From positions 24,136,572 to 24,200,571 of the forward strand of contig NC_133790.1 in NCBI RefSeq assembly GCF_003597395.2: 64,000 nt of DNA. Direction: 5' to 3'. The translations under genes and the position numbers were made by a program. Source of the stretch: Chelonoidis abingdonii. Its lineage: Eukaryota > Chordata > Testudines > Testudinidae. This document shows, piece by piece, positions 24,676 to 37,559 of the stretch (the stretch's first letter is position 1; every line of letters begins with the position of its first letter). The notes beneath the pieces were generated by a model. The model was given only the letters and a program-made list of their open reading frames with translations. It made no database searches and was not told the origin of the DNA.

Positions 24676-25439
24676 AACAGAAGTCGTTCTTGTGGTGGGA
24701 TTTACAGGACAACGGGGCAGTGGCCTTACACAGCACATAGAAAGAACAGATCAAGTTGTGCCTTGGTTAACAGCTGTCAGTCAAGTTCAGACTCCGTTCC
24801 TGGCTGTAGGGAGCTCTGGTCCAGGATTTCTCTGCCCACTGTCTCAGGTGAATAGATTTCTAATGCAGTCAGACAGTGAAAGCGAAGGCACCATCTGTCC
24901 TCTCTGCGGGACCCACCCCACTTGTTCTATTTAAATACATGGCGAGGAGCAGGCGCTGCTGGGCCAGAAGCTGCACGGCTGGGTGGTCGTCCTGAGCCCT
25001 CTCACTGCAGCTGAGAGCTCTGCAGACACCGCGGCAGATCCTGCACCCGCTGAGGTTGAGGAGCTTTGTCACTGATGAGCAGGAGAGAAGGATCAGGCCC
25101 AGAACAGACCAAGCTCTCCTCTTAGCTACTTCCTGGGCAAACACAGCTGCACTGACATTCAGCCCAGTGGGGAAGGAGAGTTCCTGTCACTCTGGTGACC
25201 CCTTCTGGTCAGTGAGAGCAAGAGCTCTCAGGCTTACAGGTCATCCTGCTGCCATTAAGGGGACGAAAGAGAGGATGGAGGGGAAGGGCTTGGCATGACA
25301 GTGTGTTTTCAGCCATCCTGGACATGGTTCTCCGCTCACTATTGTTACTTGCAGTAGCCATCTTGCTATGCAAGACACTTACGGAAAAGGCCCCAGTTGC
25401 CACAGGATAAATACACAAGGCTGTGGAGCGCTCAGATAC

Positions 25440-25595
25440 TCCCCATGCCCCTGGGTGGGGAAGGGCAGACAAGAGGCTAAGTGACTCACCCAAGGTCACA
25501 CAGGAAGTCTGTGGCAGAGCAGGAACTTGACCCCCAGGTCTTCCAACTTGCAGGTTACAGCCCAGGCCACTCAGCCATCCTGTGTCTACTACCTC
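25440..25595 (-). mobile_element. MIR-like SINE
   Basis: The reversed core 'gctaagtgactcacccaagg' leads to 'tcacacaggaagtctgtggc' and 'cttgacccccaggtcttcca'. The tail is not evident. The overlapping 143-codon minus-strand frame (25209-25640) is an accident of this repeat. Confidence 0.85.
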
Positions 25596-25599
25596 TTTG

Positions 25600-25830
25600 G
25601 AAGATAAGAGCCACCAGACTGGCTCAGATCTGAGGTCCATCTAGCCCAGTGTCCTGTCTCTGACAGTGGCAGATGCTTCTGAGGAAGGTGTAAGAACCTT
25701 GCAGTAGCAGATGAGGGATGATCTCTTTCCCCCCGCCCCCATCAGTCTCATCCTGGTGCCTCATAGTTAGAGACTGGCTTAAACCCCAAAGCACAAGATT
25801 TAATAGCACTTCCCAAATATGTCATCATTA
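25600..25830 (-). mobile_element. CR1 LINE 3' end (minus)
   Basis: The plus strand shows the CR1 3' UTR backwards: 'aagagccaccagactggctc', 'gaggtccatctagcccagtg' and 'tcctgtctctgacagtggc'. It continues with the reverse of the subfamily body to the 'ttagagactggcttaaacc' region. Same broad group as the copy at 20.5 kb, opposite orientation. Confidence 0.85.
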
Positions 25831-25831
25831 G

Positions 25832-25930
25832 AGGCCCCAACTGAGATCAGTGACCCATCATGCTTAGGTGCTGTGCACACATACATAATAAGAGACAGTC
25901 CCTGCCCTAAAGAGCTTACTATCTAAGCAG
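25832..25930 (-). mobile_element. SINE 3' tail (minus)
   Basis: The plus strand reads 'aggccccaactgagatcagt', 'ttaggtgctgtgcacacata' and 'cagtccctgccctaaagagc'. It is the reversed 3' tail of turtle SINEs, directly abutting the CR1 fragment. The body is not present. Confidence 0.85.
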
Positions 25931-28473
25931 AAGTTGTTCACTCTGGTGTAAATGCACCAGTCTCAATGGAGCGGATCCTCATTTACACTGGATTAAGTGC
26001 AAGGAGTATCCGGCCTGCATTTAAATAGCTCATTCATGAGATCTGGTCAATCTACATCTCCTCCCCACTGAGTTTAAGTCATTGTTTCGAGGCCTCTGTT
26101 TACCATTTCATGCAGCACTCCACAAGGGGACAGAATCAACATGTGCAGAACTCCCCTCCGCCCTTCAAGATGGCCTGTGCGGCACTTGGAAAATGTAGCT
26201 CAAACTTCTGGCAATTGGTTGCTGTGAGGATCAGATCCTTGAGCGTGCTTTGAGATCCTTTGCTGAAGGGTACAAATAGGATTGCTGCAGATAAAATGCT
26301 CTAGCTGGCAGAAAGAAGCCTCCTCCCCTGCAGCAGGGAATGTGCCAGGGAAAGGAGCAGAGGCGACAGCAAGCTGCCGGCTGATGAGGAAGAAGGGGGA
26401 TAAATGAAGAGCTGCCAGGGCTGGTGGATTGTTACTGGGTGGTGACGAGAGATTGCTTCATGCAGCGAGACAGTTCCATGTCTTGAGCAGGTGGCCTCAG
26501 GGATGTGCAAACAGCTGGGAAATATGAAGGCAGCGAGTCTCCCCCTTCCCCTCCCCCCACGAGCCTGGTGATAAATAAGTGACGAGGCTCAAATGCAGAA
26601 GTGCAGTCTACCTTGAAGGCTGCAGAGGCTCTTGTAAGGCTGGGTGTATATATCACAAGCCAGGGCACCCCAATCGATCACATTCCTGGGGTAAGCTTCG
26701 AGGCCCCAGACTTAATCAGCCTTGCTGAGGATTGGAGCTGATGCCTGGGAACATCTATCCATTAAAACCAGAAATGAGGCACATGTTCCAAGAGAGGCTG
26801 GTCACAAGGCTTTTGCACTGGCCTGGGGACATTAGAGAGGAGAGCGGGCACTCCACTGCACCCAGCAAGAAGGAAGAGGCACATTCATTTAAAGCCACAG
26901 CTGTCATTCACATTCAGCACCCATGAGCTTCGGAGGGAACTTCCTTTTAGTCTTCCTGGGCTGTGATGAAAAATCTTGTAAGAGGGTAGAACTTAAAGAG
27001 AAGGAAGCAATAATCCCTGGGAGTATCATTAGGACTCCTGATGCATTCAAAGCATATAGTATTTGGATGCATGTAGCAAAGCAACAGAGACACTGTTTTC
27101 TGGGTATTGTACCTTTAATTCTCTAAGCACTCTGCTGTCTGCAGAGACTGGCAGCCATTGTGTGTCCAGTTCATGCAGACTGTTACAGAGGAGACACACA
27201 CAGTGCTCTCTCATAGAGACTACAGCTCTTTAGTTAATTCGTTAGTCACTTAAATTAAGGTCATTCTGACTGAAAGCACATGTCTGGAGAAACCTAACAA
27301 ATAGTCTGTATTTAATGCCTGTGCCAGCACTTGGGGCTCTGCCGAGATAGTTAAAACACAACATGCAGCAAACAACACTGGAAATTCAATATAGAACTGT
27401 GATGGGGGAGGGGCTTCTTGTGTCAGCAGGCCTTGGAGCCCGGTGAGGAGAGGCTAAGCCCTTGCTGCTGGCAGTAATAGCTGGTTCGCTCCACCCTGGG
27501 CATCTGGGAAATGACACGTGGGGCAGGCAGGTTTCTGTAGGGAAACAGCAGCAATTGCAGTAACTGCATGTGTGAAAAATTCCTGCTCCCTTCAGCTTTA
27601 GAAGAGCAGCACATTTTGTGCCTTACTGTCACTGACTAGCATCACTGTCTCTTTCAGCTCTCTGCAATGGCCCTGCATAGACCTGGTGCCAGCTGTGCAG
27701 TGGGTCTCACAAAGATGCTCATGGGTACTGTGAATGGCGGGCAGCATCCAGGTGGCATGGGCGTGAGGGTGAAGCAGTGGAAGGCGCCAGCGCGCTGTAG
27801 CCACAGTGGTACAAGCACACGCTTTCCCACCTGGTTTTCTGTTTGCTCTTCATTCACTCGATCTTCCCATCAAAGAAAGCTGCAGCCAGGCTGTAGCAGA
27901 ACCAGGGTTTAGCCGGTGCTTTTGCAACACCAATGGCTTTTTCCATTCTGCAAGAACAAAAGGGCTTCCTCTCCTCATCTGCGAAAGCTGCCCTGCCCTG
28001 GTGTTTAGGTACGGGGAGATGAAAGGCTGTAGCGACAGATAAGTGAGAGCACCGATCCTCAGCCTTGGAAAAGTGGAAGGATTGAATGAGTGCATGGAGG
28101 GGAGAGAGAGAGAGAACATGTTCTTTTCTGCCTTTTGTCTCAAGCTCTGAAGCCGAGAGTGGAGATCAGGAAATGTAGATCAAACTGTAATTTTCCCTTA
28201 CAAGCTGCTGCAGAGCACAGGGTTGGTAGGTAGCCAGCGCCCAGGGGCCACTCAGCAATAACTCTCAACCATGTCTTTTACAAAAACGGTGCTTAGTAAA
28301 GGTCAAATGTAGCTGGCGGAGGGGGTGGGAGGTTGATACAGGAAAGGGAAAGAGAAGGGGACGATTTCCAGGGGAAGAACATACACACACACCTGGCCCA
28401 GTCCTCAACTGGTATAAAATCAGAGAAGCTCCTGCTTTTTACACTAGTTATCCAGTCTACACAGTCTGTAGCG
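25931..28473. other. block without recognised genes
   Basis: A short inverted 'gtgtaaatgcaccagtctca ... catttacactggatt' element scrap lies at 25935-26015. The rest looks single-copy. No exon with splice context is recognised. Confidence 0.4.
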
Positions 28474-28826
28474 CAGGGGTGGCCAACATGTGGCTCCGGA
28501 GCCACATGCAGCTCTTCAGATGTTAACATGTGGCTCCTTGTATAAGCACCGACTCCAGAGATGGAGCTACAAGTGCCAACTTTCCAATGTGCCGGGGGAT
28601 GCTCACTGCTCAACCCCCGGCTCTGCCGCAGGCCCTGCCCCCACTCCACCCCTTCCCGCCCCCTCCCCTGAGCCTGCAGTGCCCTCACTCCTCCCCCTCC
28701 TCCCCAGAACCTCCTGCACCCCACAAAACAGCTGTTTGGGAGGGACAGGTGCTGATCAGCAGGGCTGTCAGTGGGTGGGAGGCACTGGGAACAAGGTCCT
28801 TCTCAGGCTCAGGTGTGCCACCCCTG
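28474..28826. mobile_element. hAT-type miniature element (353 bp)
   Basis: The left end 'caggggtggccaacatgtgg' and right end 'caggtgtgccacccctg' are inverted. The flanking 8-mers are ctgtagcg (28466-28473) and ctgtaaag (28827-28834), identical at 6 of 8. The interior is a C-rich pyrimidine tract (28600-28720), typical of this turtle family. The 143-codon minus-strand frame crossing it is a product of the pyrimidine tract, not a gene. Confidence 0.9.
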
Positions 28827-31800
28827 CTGTAAAGGCTTCTGCACTGAAACATTGTCTATAAAATACAATGTTGCCCCAAGATTATTAGAACAGCTATGAA
28901 GGGGATCAGCTCCAAGGACCACAGCTTTCCCCTGCATTCAGTGCTTCCTCTAGCCAGCAACTAGCAGCCTCTGATCACATCAATATCGCAAATCAGCTGC
29001 ATTAAAACCAATTAGTGGCTAATAAAGACAGCTAGCTTGTCTCAGTCCCTCCTTGCCTTTGGGTAGAGATGTCTCTGGTTACAGTGAGAGCTCCAGAAAC
29101 ACAGGCCACTGGCTTGTGTTATTAAGTCTTATGATATTTGGCGGTTTTCTTGAAGTCCCGACTCCTGGAGTCATGTGAGAATCCCAGCTTTCTTTAAGTA
29201 CGTTTCTAGCCCCAGTGGATGCTGAGACAAGCTTGAAAACATGACCTTAACAGCTCCCAAACCAGAAGGCAAATACAAACCGAGCCCAGCATTCAAATAA
29301 CCTCATGATCTTTGAGCACTTGGAGTTTGCCATGCTGCAGTAAGTCGGGGAGTACTGATCTCCTGGGAGTGCTCATTTAAAGGGACAGCATGTTTGCTGC
29401 TCTTTGCCCTGGAGGTTTTAAAGCAACAGTGATTCTTTTGGAGCGATGCAAGGCCGAGCCCTCGCTCACCTGCTATGCTAGTTACAGACACAGAGACAGA
29501 CTGGAGAGGCCCAATGTCATTTAAGAAGTGAGCTGATAGATGTCAATAGCTATTTCTCATAAAGGGTGTAATTCTGTGGAACATCTCCAGGAGACAAAGC
29601 ACAAGGGAGTGTGGGGACAGAGGTGCTCTCAGAATTCCAGCCACTCCAGTAATTTGTGGCCCCATGATAGATTAGTGCAGTCCCTTTCTGTTCTAATATA
29701 TGGCATCCTCCCAAGAGCTGCCTGTGAATCCTCCAGAACACTCCATCCCACAGCCTCCCTCCCACAACCTCTGACACACACCCGCCCATCCCTACACAGG
29801 GAACTTGTCCCAGCTCTACACTGCATCTCTGCTGAGGGAGTACTCTCCTGGCCTCTTTATGCTGCCTCATCAGGGGAATAGAATCTGTCAGAGAGAGATA
29901 TCCACAGCTAAAGCACTATAGCTACTTACCTGTGTGTGTAAGTGTGTGCAGACAACTAATTCCACAGCACAGTAGGCACCTAGAAACATGTTTTTAAATC
30001 AGAAAGTGCTCAGACCTGAAAATTCATCTCATGCAATGTGCAAAAACTCGCTGCATTAAGTGAACCCAGTTCATCACTGCTTAAACAGAGAGTTGGCTCC
30101 TGTATACAGAAGGAAAGGTAAGAGGCCTATCCCCAGCAGCATAGAAGATCTGCTCATGATCCGAGACGGTACCAAATCAGTGAAGGGAAAAATATCAGTG
30201 TGCCTCAGTGATTTTATAGGAAAGTGCTATAGTTTGCCTGGTTCTGATTTTGGTTAAAACATAAGAGCAAAGTGAGAGAATAAAAGCTAATTAACCAATT
30301 TCCTGTTCTACCTACTAGGTGAATTTCTAAAGTAGTTTTAAATTAATTCAGGGCTGAATCAAATGTTCACTGAAGTCATGGAAAGACTCTCACTGATTTC
30401 ACTGGAATCACACATTGTAAGTGCCTGGCTCAGGATTACATGATGTGGACATGCATTTGTGTGTTAAAACCTGACTATGGTTCATTTTAATACCTGGGAA
30501 AATCATGTGACATAACAAAATACTTGTTTCAGTTATCTGGAATTTTGCTTTTAGAATTAACACTGATACCTGCCACTGATGATCACAGTGACTGGTTGGT
30601 ATAAACTTGACTAACCTTTAGAAGGGTTTTTATTAAGAATCCAGATATGGACAGAAATGATCTTCCTAGAATAGAATTAAGTGAGATTATAGCACCTTGA
30701 TTACTATGCATTGCAGTCACTGAATGTGATCACTAAGTTTGATAAATTCCACACATCCAGTTCTCTTTATCCATTGTGTACCTATTTTTCCTTTCTGTAA
30801 CTTTTTATTTCTCTGACTGTTGTTTGTCTGGTTAATAAAACTTGTAGATGCAGAAAAAGCTTCGATTCTGCTTTCTTTGGCCTAAGTAATGGATTTGAAA
30901 TGAATCCATAGAAAAATCTGGGATAGTTAATGAAAATCATTTAACCTTTTCTCATCCATGTATCTTAACAGACACAGCTCCCACTTCTCTCTCTCACACT
31001 CATAACCTTCTCTCATCACTCAGTTCATCTCGGCTTCAATTCTTTACAATGCCTGCTCATTACAGAGCAGTCAACACAGGGGAAATTTTGCTCAGAGTGC
31101 TTAGCGCTTCAGTGCTTAGAGTAGACTATTCTATACTCACACTCAGTAGAACTGCCCTCTGGGAATATTCCCCAACAGAAGGAGTTGTCCCAAAGGCGCA
31201 GGGCTGGCTGAGTCCAGGAGGTGTCAGGGATGTGAGGAAGTAAGGGGAGTGGCCAACAGATGGCCACACAAAGCCACTAAGTTAAACAGCCCCTGGGACT
31301 GCTCTAAGTAGCACTAACAGCCATGCAAGCCCAGAGTCTAAAGGATGCAAAATGATGTAGCCTTTACTCCCAGAGCCAGGCTGGGCCTCCATAGAATCTA
31401 TCCCATGCTGAATGGACCCTTGGAGCCAGCCTGTTCCCACACTGCCTCCCCTTGCTCATGTTCCTTTGGTGAACATCCAATGAGGCTTCGAACAGCGGGG
31501 AAGTGAAAAACAGCAAGGCCAGGCAGCAAGCAGCAGCAGAAAGAAATCAAGGCTGGCCAAGCGGCTGAGGAATAAGTGAAGGGAAAGAAGTGGCATGTTC
31601 TAAAAGCCTATTATGTATAATGGAGAGGAAGAAAACTGCCGTAAGATAAAGGCACTCAACAGTATCACTTTAAGCATTAAATAGGCTTCTACTACAAAAG
31701 CTCTTTCTATTTAAAAAGCTTCTCGATTTGAACGGGAGGCATTGCTATGTTCTGACAAAGCCTGGGCTCCCTCACTTATCCAGAGTCCTGGCGTCACATG

Positions 31801-33734
31801 CTTTTAACCTGCCTTGTAATGACTGACTCCTCCCAGCAATCAGGCGGCCCTGCCGGTTTCCACTGCAGAGCAGACTCGGCTCGCTCTCAAAATAAACCCG
31901 CACGCTCTGCGTTTCGTGAGATGAGCCTGGCTTGCTGGGGAGGGGAAGTGGACATGGCCGCCAGGGGTAGGTTCAGGAGGAAGAGAAAGTTCTTCCAGTG
32001 ATCAGTACCTGCGTGGGATGGAAACAGTCGAACGTGATCACAGTCCTGCCAGGCAGACATCGACCCAGCACCGTTGCCAACATGTGTTATTGCAGATTTG
32101 TCTCTTGGTTTCTGGAGACTTGAGAGATCTAAAGAGGTAGGTCTCTTCCTGCCAGAGGGAGGGCCGTGCTGCCCCTTTCAAACTCACCTTGCATTTATCC
32201 AGCAAACACAAACACACACACACGTTTGGGGAGGGCAGGGCAGAATCAGGCTCCTCCATAGATGGGAGCAGGTAACTTCTGGAATCCCGGCTAAGGAGGG
32301 TTCATTAATTAAGCAATATTTCCCTGGAGAGGGGAGGGGAGGAGATGGAGTACACGGTCTCTCTCTCCCCCCATTCCATGGGTAGAGTAGATGAGAGATT
32401 TCTGACATCCTGCTCTTCAAGGCTCATTGCGCCATGTGACATTCAAATAAAACCAGCTGCTGTTCATCTCCCCGACTGCCAAGCCAGCAGGGACAAGGGG
32501 ATCTTTGGCCTCTCTGAGGGCATGAGCTCTAGCAGATCATAACAGTGCGCTGCCGGGACGCTAGATGGCAGAGTAGATTAAATAAAAGACACAAATGAAG
32601 TGAGTTCCAGGGTCTCAGCCAGGGGTGTCTGGGGTGACAAGGGCCAGAGGAGTGCCTACACGACAGCAGCAGCAGCCAAGCATCAACACCAGTGTGGTAA
32701 GGACGTACCTGCACTCGGCAGAAGCTCCGAAGTGGAGTAGCAGGAGACATTTGCAACTCACCAGGACTAAGGCAGAGACGCAGCAGTGTGAAGTAGGATT
32801 GGTGAGAGCTGTGAAAGGGAGAGCAAGAGAAGAGGTGTTACACACTGGGATTGAGGTACAGCCATAAAGCCGCATCAGAGGCTGATGCTTGGCTAGAAGG
32901 AGTTAAGGCGGGTCAGGCCTGAGGTGCTGGCAAGAGAGCACACCAGTTCAGTACACTGGCTCCAGCCAGAGCTGCCTGTCTCTCGCTGTCAGGAGTGTGA
33001 GAATTCACCCCCACCATTCCCAAAGGAGAGCCCGGTGCAGCGAGACACAGGAAAGGAACGTACAGAAGAAACCTGAGAGGCAGAACAACCGGGCTCCTGC
33101 ATTAGCCAGCGAGCAGATGGCCCTGCTGCCCAGCTCAGAATGGAGGAATGCATTGTGCTTCAGAGGCACGCTTGGCTTTCCACTCTGCTTGGCCTGTTCC
33201 TCATTGAAACTACCAGTGCACACACATGCATGCTTTCAAATATTAAAACCTGAGGAGACAGACTCTGAGGGCCCACACCATAGTGGCTTCCAGTAAGGAC
33301 TGGCTGCAGCTGGGAGCCCCAGGGCAGCTTTCTGTAGCTCCCCAATCCTGGAACTGCTTTTCCATGGTTCTAACCCCAGAATGATTAGATCAGCCTTAAG
33401 GCTGCTCTAACTTACACCATCTCACTGGCTGTTACACCAGCAGGAGCTCGGTGTGCTCTGGTCATGCTCTGAGCACTCCTCCAAGTCACACCCGGTGTCA
33501 GGGAGGGGTGGGTTGAGATGGGGCTGGTGCTGAGCTCTACAGCAGACAAGGATTCCCCCTTACCCAAGTGACACCCAACTGGCCCCTTACACTGTTACAG
33601 GAGTGCTCTATAAATGAGAGATGTTTCTCTGTATGAAGATAGTTAACAGATTCATTACCAGTAGATGGCACTCGCGAATACATTACACGGATCAGGTTTG
33701 GTAGGACCAATAACACTTCTGCTTATTGTACAAT
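28827..33734. other. block without recognised genes
   Basis: Contains an AT-rich run 28970-29040 ('ccaattagtggctaataaag') and a long AT-rich segment 29990-30960. The latter has a poly(A)-signal-like 'ggttaataaaacttgtagat' at about 30830-30850 and could be an unrecognised old retroelement, but no end or duplication was found. A short palindromic-element scrap is at 30350-30430. CA-rich runs lie near 28380 and 32205-32223. No exon is recognised. Confidence 0.4.
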
Positions 33735-33935
33735 GCAGCTTTTTACATCCACTCTTAACACAGGCACCTCACATGCACAAAGGGGTAAGGGCACATTATT
33801 CTCTCCATTTTACAGCTGGGGAAACTGAGACATGGAGACATTAAAGGATCAGCCCATGGTAACAAAGAAAGGTTGTGACAGAGCTAGGAAGAAAACCCAG
33901 CACGGTGCCTTAATCATGAGACCTCTTATAAATCC
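33735..33935 (-). mobile_element. MIR-like SINE (minus)
   Basis: Plus-strand 'cattttacagctggggaaac' and 'tgagacatggagac' are followed by 'gtgacagagctaggaagaaa', the reversed SINE core. The 3' tail of the SINE would lie at 33735-33780, where 'caggcacctcacatgcacaa' is the diverged remnant. Confidence 0.82.
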
Positions 33936-33956
33936 TTCCATTATCCTCACAGCAAG

Positions 33957-34053
33957 TAGCACTTACTCACAGAAGGAGCCCCATTGAAACCAGTGGGATT
34001 TCTCATGTGAGTAAGTATTACTCAGTGTGAGTAACAGTTGTAAAAATCAGGGC
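33957..34053. mobile_element. palindromic miniature element next to gap
   Basis: Stacked inverted and direct 'ttactca' motifs: 'cttactcacagaagg' pairs with 'ctcatgtgagtaag', around 'ccccattgaaaccagtggg'. The end is 'aaaatcagggcc'. It resembles the sauropsid element family that ends in GGGCC. Confidence 0.55.
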
Positions 34054-34073
34054 CTTGTGTGCCATTTCACTCG

Positions 34074-34173
34074 NNNNNNNNNNNNNNNNNNNNNNNNNNN
34101 NNNNNNNNNNNNNNNNNNNNNNNNNNNNNNNNNNNNNNNNNNNNNNNNNNNNNNNNNNNNNNNNNNNNNNNNN
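34074..34173. other. assembly gap (100 N)
   Basis: Exactly 100 undetermined bases. The round number suggests a placeholder of unknown true length. Adjacent sequence on both sides is repeat-related, which may be why assembly stopped. Confidence 0.99.
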
Positions 34174-34769
34174 GCTTCATCAGACCCTTCCTCTTCGTAA
34201 AAAAGATCTGAACTGCATGGACTGTCATAGCCATGGTGCTCCCTCCCCCTCATTTGATCTCAGTAAGTACTCTGTGATTCTTATTCATGCATTCTTCTTA
34301 ACATCATGCCAACAATGGGGGGGGCACTGCCTGTGGTAGCCCAGTAGGTGGGAAGCACGGTTGCGTTACTTGCAGCGGCTCCTCTGTGAATATGATGCAG
34401 AGCAGCTGCGCTACACTGATTTAATACACTGTATCCTATTCTTGTCTGGACTGACTCTGCTTTTATTAACCGTAAAAGGGCAGGATTGACCCAGTCCAAG
34501 TGAGTTAATCCCCATTTCTTTTCAAAAATTTACACAGTGGTTATTATCCGTTCTGTCCATTTACTTTGAGAGTGTAACAAAAAGAGGGGAGATGGAAACA
34601 GTTTCTGCTGTTTCCAGTAGTACTTTACCGTCTACCACCAGGAAAGGAGCAGATTTTCAAGAGCATAATCTACACCTCAGATTAACTTCATTGGTTATGA
34701 TACTGCCACTGTGCAAAGGCTCTAATGCCTCTCAGTGCTGCAGATTCGCCTCTGTCAGTAGCATTCAGT

Positions 34770-35470
34770 AAAAAGGGGTGACATTGTAAGTACTCAAGGA
34801 TTGCTTTATTTAACTTTCATTTCTCGTGCTGGGTGGTAGGGAAAGGGAACTGAATAGCTGTTCCGTGAACATAAAAGACACCGTGTTGTAAGCTACAGAC
34901 ACTGGGGGCTAAGCCAAGAATGCAAATAGTTTTAAGAGGCTGCTGAGGACGTGGGATAGCGGGAGTCCTCAGCACCCTTCATCCTCCATGATCCCCGGCC
35001 CTGATGCAAATGTTAATGGTCACGGGGGGTTCTGGGTAAACGTCGTCAGTCATTCCTTGCTCCGGGAAAACATCATCAACAGTCCTTTCGCACATTTTTC
35101 TCCTGGATTGCCCTTGCAGAAACATAGCACGCAGCACTAGAGACCGTTGGCTTTTGTTTCCCGTCACATTTGTGTACTAGATGCCTGGAGACAGAGGCGA
35201 CACTCGAGCGCTACACACCAGCATTTCAATTGCTTTTTGCAATGATAGCAGATGCTTACCAGTCGTTCTGTACCATCTACTGTCAGAAAAAACTGGCAAT
35301 GACATGACGGTTATGTCTCCTTCTCTTGAACTGTCTGCTGCTATCATGAGTGCCCTGGCTAAATCACGCGGGGGCGCAACGCAAAAGCAAACTTGGGATT
35401 GACTCACTGGCCACTGAGTCAATCCCTCCCTTTACTGTCTAAAAATAGAGTCAGTCCTGACTACCAAGAA
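34770..35470 (+). mobile_element. PIF/Harbinger-derived fragment (plus orientation)
   Basis: From memory this matches non-coding parts of the turtle Harbinger element, with pieces such as 'acaccgtgttgtaagctaca', 'acgtgggatagcgggagtcc' and 'tagatgcctggagacagagg'. The orientation appears opposite to the similar non-coding part at 35950-36160. Ends were not found: the left end may lie before 34770 or in the gap. There is no intact open frame. Confidence 0.4.
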
Positions 35471-35475
35471 GAGTC

Positions 35476-35590
35476 AAAGCAGCAGAGATCTGTGGCACTT
35501 ACGACTAACAGACGTCTGTTAGTCTATAAGGTTGCTACAGGATTCTTCTGCTGCTTTTACCAATCCGAACTAACATGGCTACTCCTCTGA
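35476..35590. repeat. head-to-head palindromic copy of the 'tctgttagtctataagg' repeat
   Basis: The left arm 'gcagcagagatctgtggcac' ... 'gactaacagac' is mirrored by the right arm 'gtctgttagtctataaggtt' ... 'gattcttctgctgct', meeting at about 35512. The right part continues into 'gaactaacatggctactcct', as in the copy at 17990. The two arms make a hairpin of about 40 bp per side. It inserted into the Harbinger-related sequence. Confidence 0.75.
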
Positions 35591-37559
35591 AGAAAGTCAG
35601 TGTAAGTGTTTAGAAGAGCGCAGCTACTCCATGGCTGTTATAACAGGGGGTTCTCCCGCAAGAACCGCACTCATGCTTCACTTCTCTCCCAACCTCTCAG
35701 CTACGTGGCAGGTCCACCCCCATTTCTGTCATGCAGTCGTGAGGAATACAAGAATAGAAACATAGACTTATTTGTGACATAAACGGGGGGCACTTGAGGC
35801 AGCAGTCGTGGCGTATGACAGTCCAGGCAGACATACTCAATTTTTAGAAACCAGAAGGGAGCGATTGACTCTGCCCCAAGTGAGCCACTCCCAATTTGGG
35901 TTTCAGAAACCATTGTCACAGGGGCACTCATGTAGCATCGGACACTAAACTTGTGATGCACTGGCCAGGTTAAACAGGAAAAAGCCTGATCCCCCGCGAA
36001 ACTTTTGCAATTTCATTTCCTGATTGTCCCCATGAGGGTCACACACACACAGGTGACCACACAGAGCTCATTTGCACTCGTCACAATGCAGTCCCTTATA
36101 TCGAGAAGAGCGCCCAGCTTGGACCACACAGAGGTCTGGATCTGATCGCCTATCTGGGTGGGACTCAGTGCTCACAGCACTTCGTTCCAAAAGCGAAATG
36201 AAAAGTTTTTGAAAGAATTTCAAAGTCTTATGGATGATAAAGGTCACAGCGAGACTCCCTTCAGTGCCGAGTGAAACTGAAGGAACTTGACAGGGTTACC
36301 AGAAAGCGACCCGAGAAGCAAACGGAGGTCAGGCTCTGAGCCGAAAACATGCCGCTTCTATGCTGAACTACATGCAATTTTGGGGTTCAGCGCTACCAGT
36401 GCCCTCCCCCCTGTCCGTGGATTCAGACTTTGGGATTGAAATATCAAGTGTTTCTAGGATGTAGCCAAGGGGAGATGGAGACGAATTGAGGATGAAAGAT
36501 GACCGTGTGTGATAGCACACAGCTCCGTAAACCCACACCAGGATCTTTTTTGAGGACCCAGATCACAGTCCCTGCGCTCCCAAGCGAGAAGCCAGACAGT
36601 GAAGCCATGGAAGCGACCTCCCGGTAAGTTCCCTTCATTCTTACCAAACACGGATTAAACAAGACGTTTTGTTAGATCGCATTGACACCAGGCTTTTGCT
36701 GCAGTCGCAAGCCTTACTGTTACAGAAAATCTTGTAACATGTTGGGGATGGAGTGAAAATCCTCCAAATTTAATGTCCATGAATCGATCGTGGAGGAACT
36801 CAAAAAACCCTTATGCTATATGAGAACATTTCTGGCCAAGACAGCCTTCTGCCGTTCCCCCATAGTAGGTAACTTTTCAACGCCTTGCATTTTGCAAGAA
36901 TTTGGTACTGCAAGGCATTGAGGCATTGCACTGAAGCATTGCATAAACAACGATCTCTCCTGCGGTGGTATTGTCAGGAGAGAGATATCATCCATTGTTA
37001 CCTTGTAGAACATCAGGAATGTAAACAGGGGGCAGACATGGCGATTTTGCTACTGGCCAGAGCGGGGGATGGAGGAGGGTGTAGCGACGAGTTCAGCGTT
37101 CTGGCAAGCAGGATCTTCCCTGCTACAGCAACGCGATGGCGGGGGTGATGTAGGGTGGGTGATCACTAGCAGTGTCGGTATGATAGGAGCCATGCGCTGT
37201 TGTGGATGTGAAGAGGGGGTTTGGCTTTGCAGCTCCTCTTAACAGGAGCAAGGCATCATATGATCACTGTGTATCATGAACGGCGGAGGAAGTCAAAATT
37301 TTAAAGCCTCACTATCCATCGCGGTGGACGTACGTTTGGCCGTACCTGCGTCTGTGGTGTGCCCCACAGTCACACAGACACTGATATTTAACGCTACAAA
37401 AATGCCGACCTTGTATGAGATACATGTGCTCTGTAAGGTGGATAGTGTTCTTGTGAAAGAGTACTATCATTGCTCTGTAAAAGGTATCTTTCCACATACT
37501 TATTCACCCTGGTTTGCCTCTCCCCATGCAGCTGCACATTTCTCAGAAGTCCCTATGCC

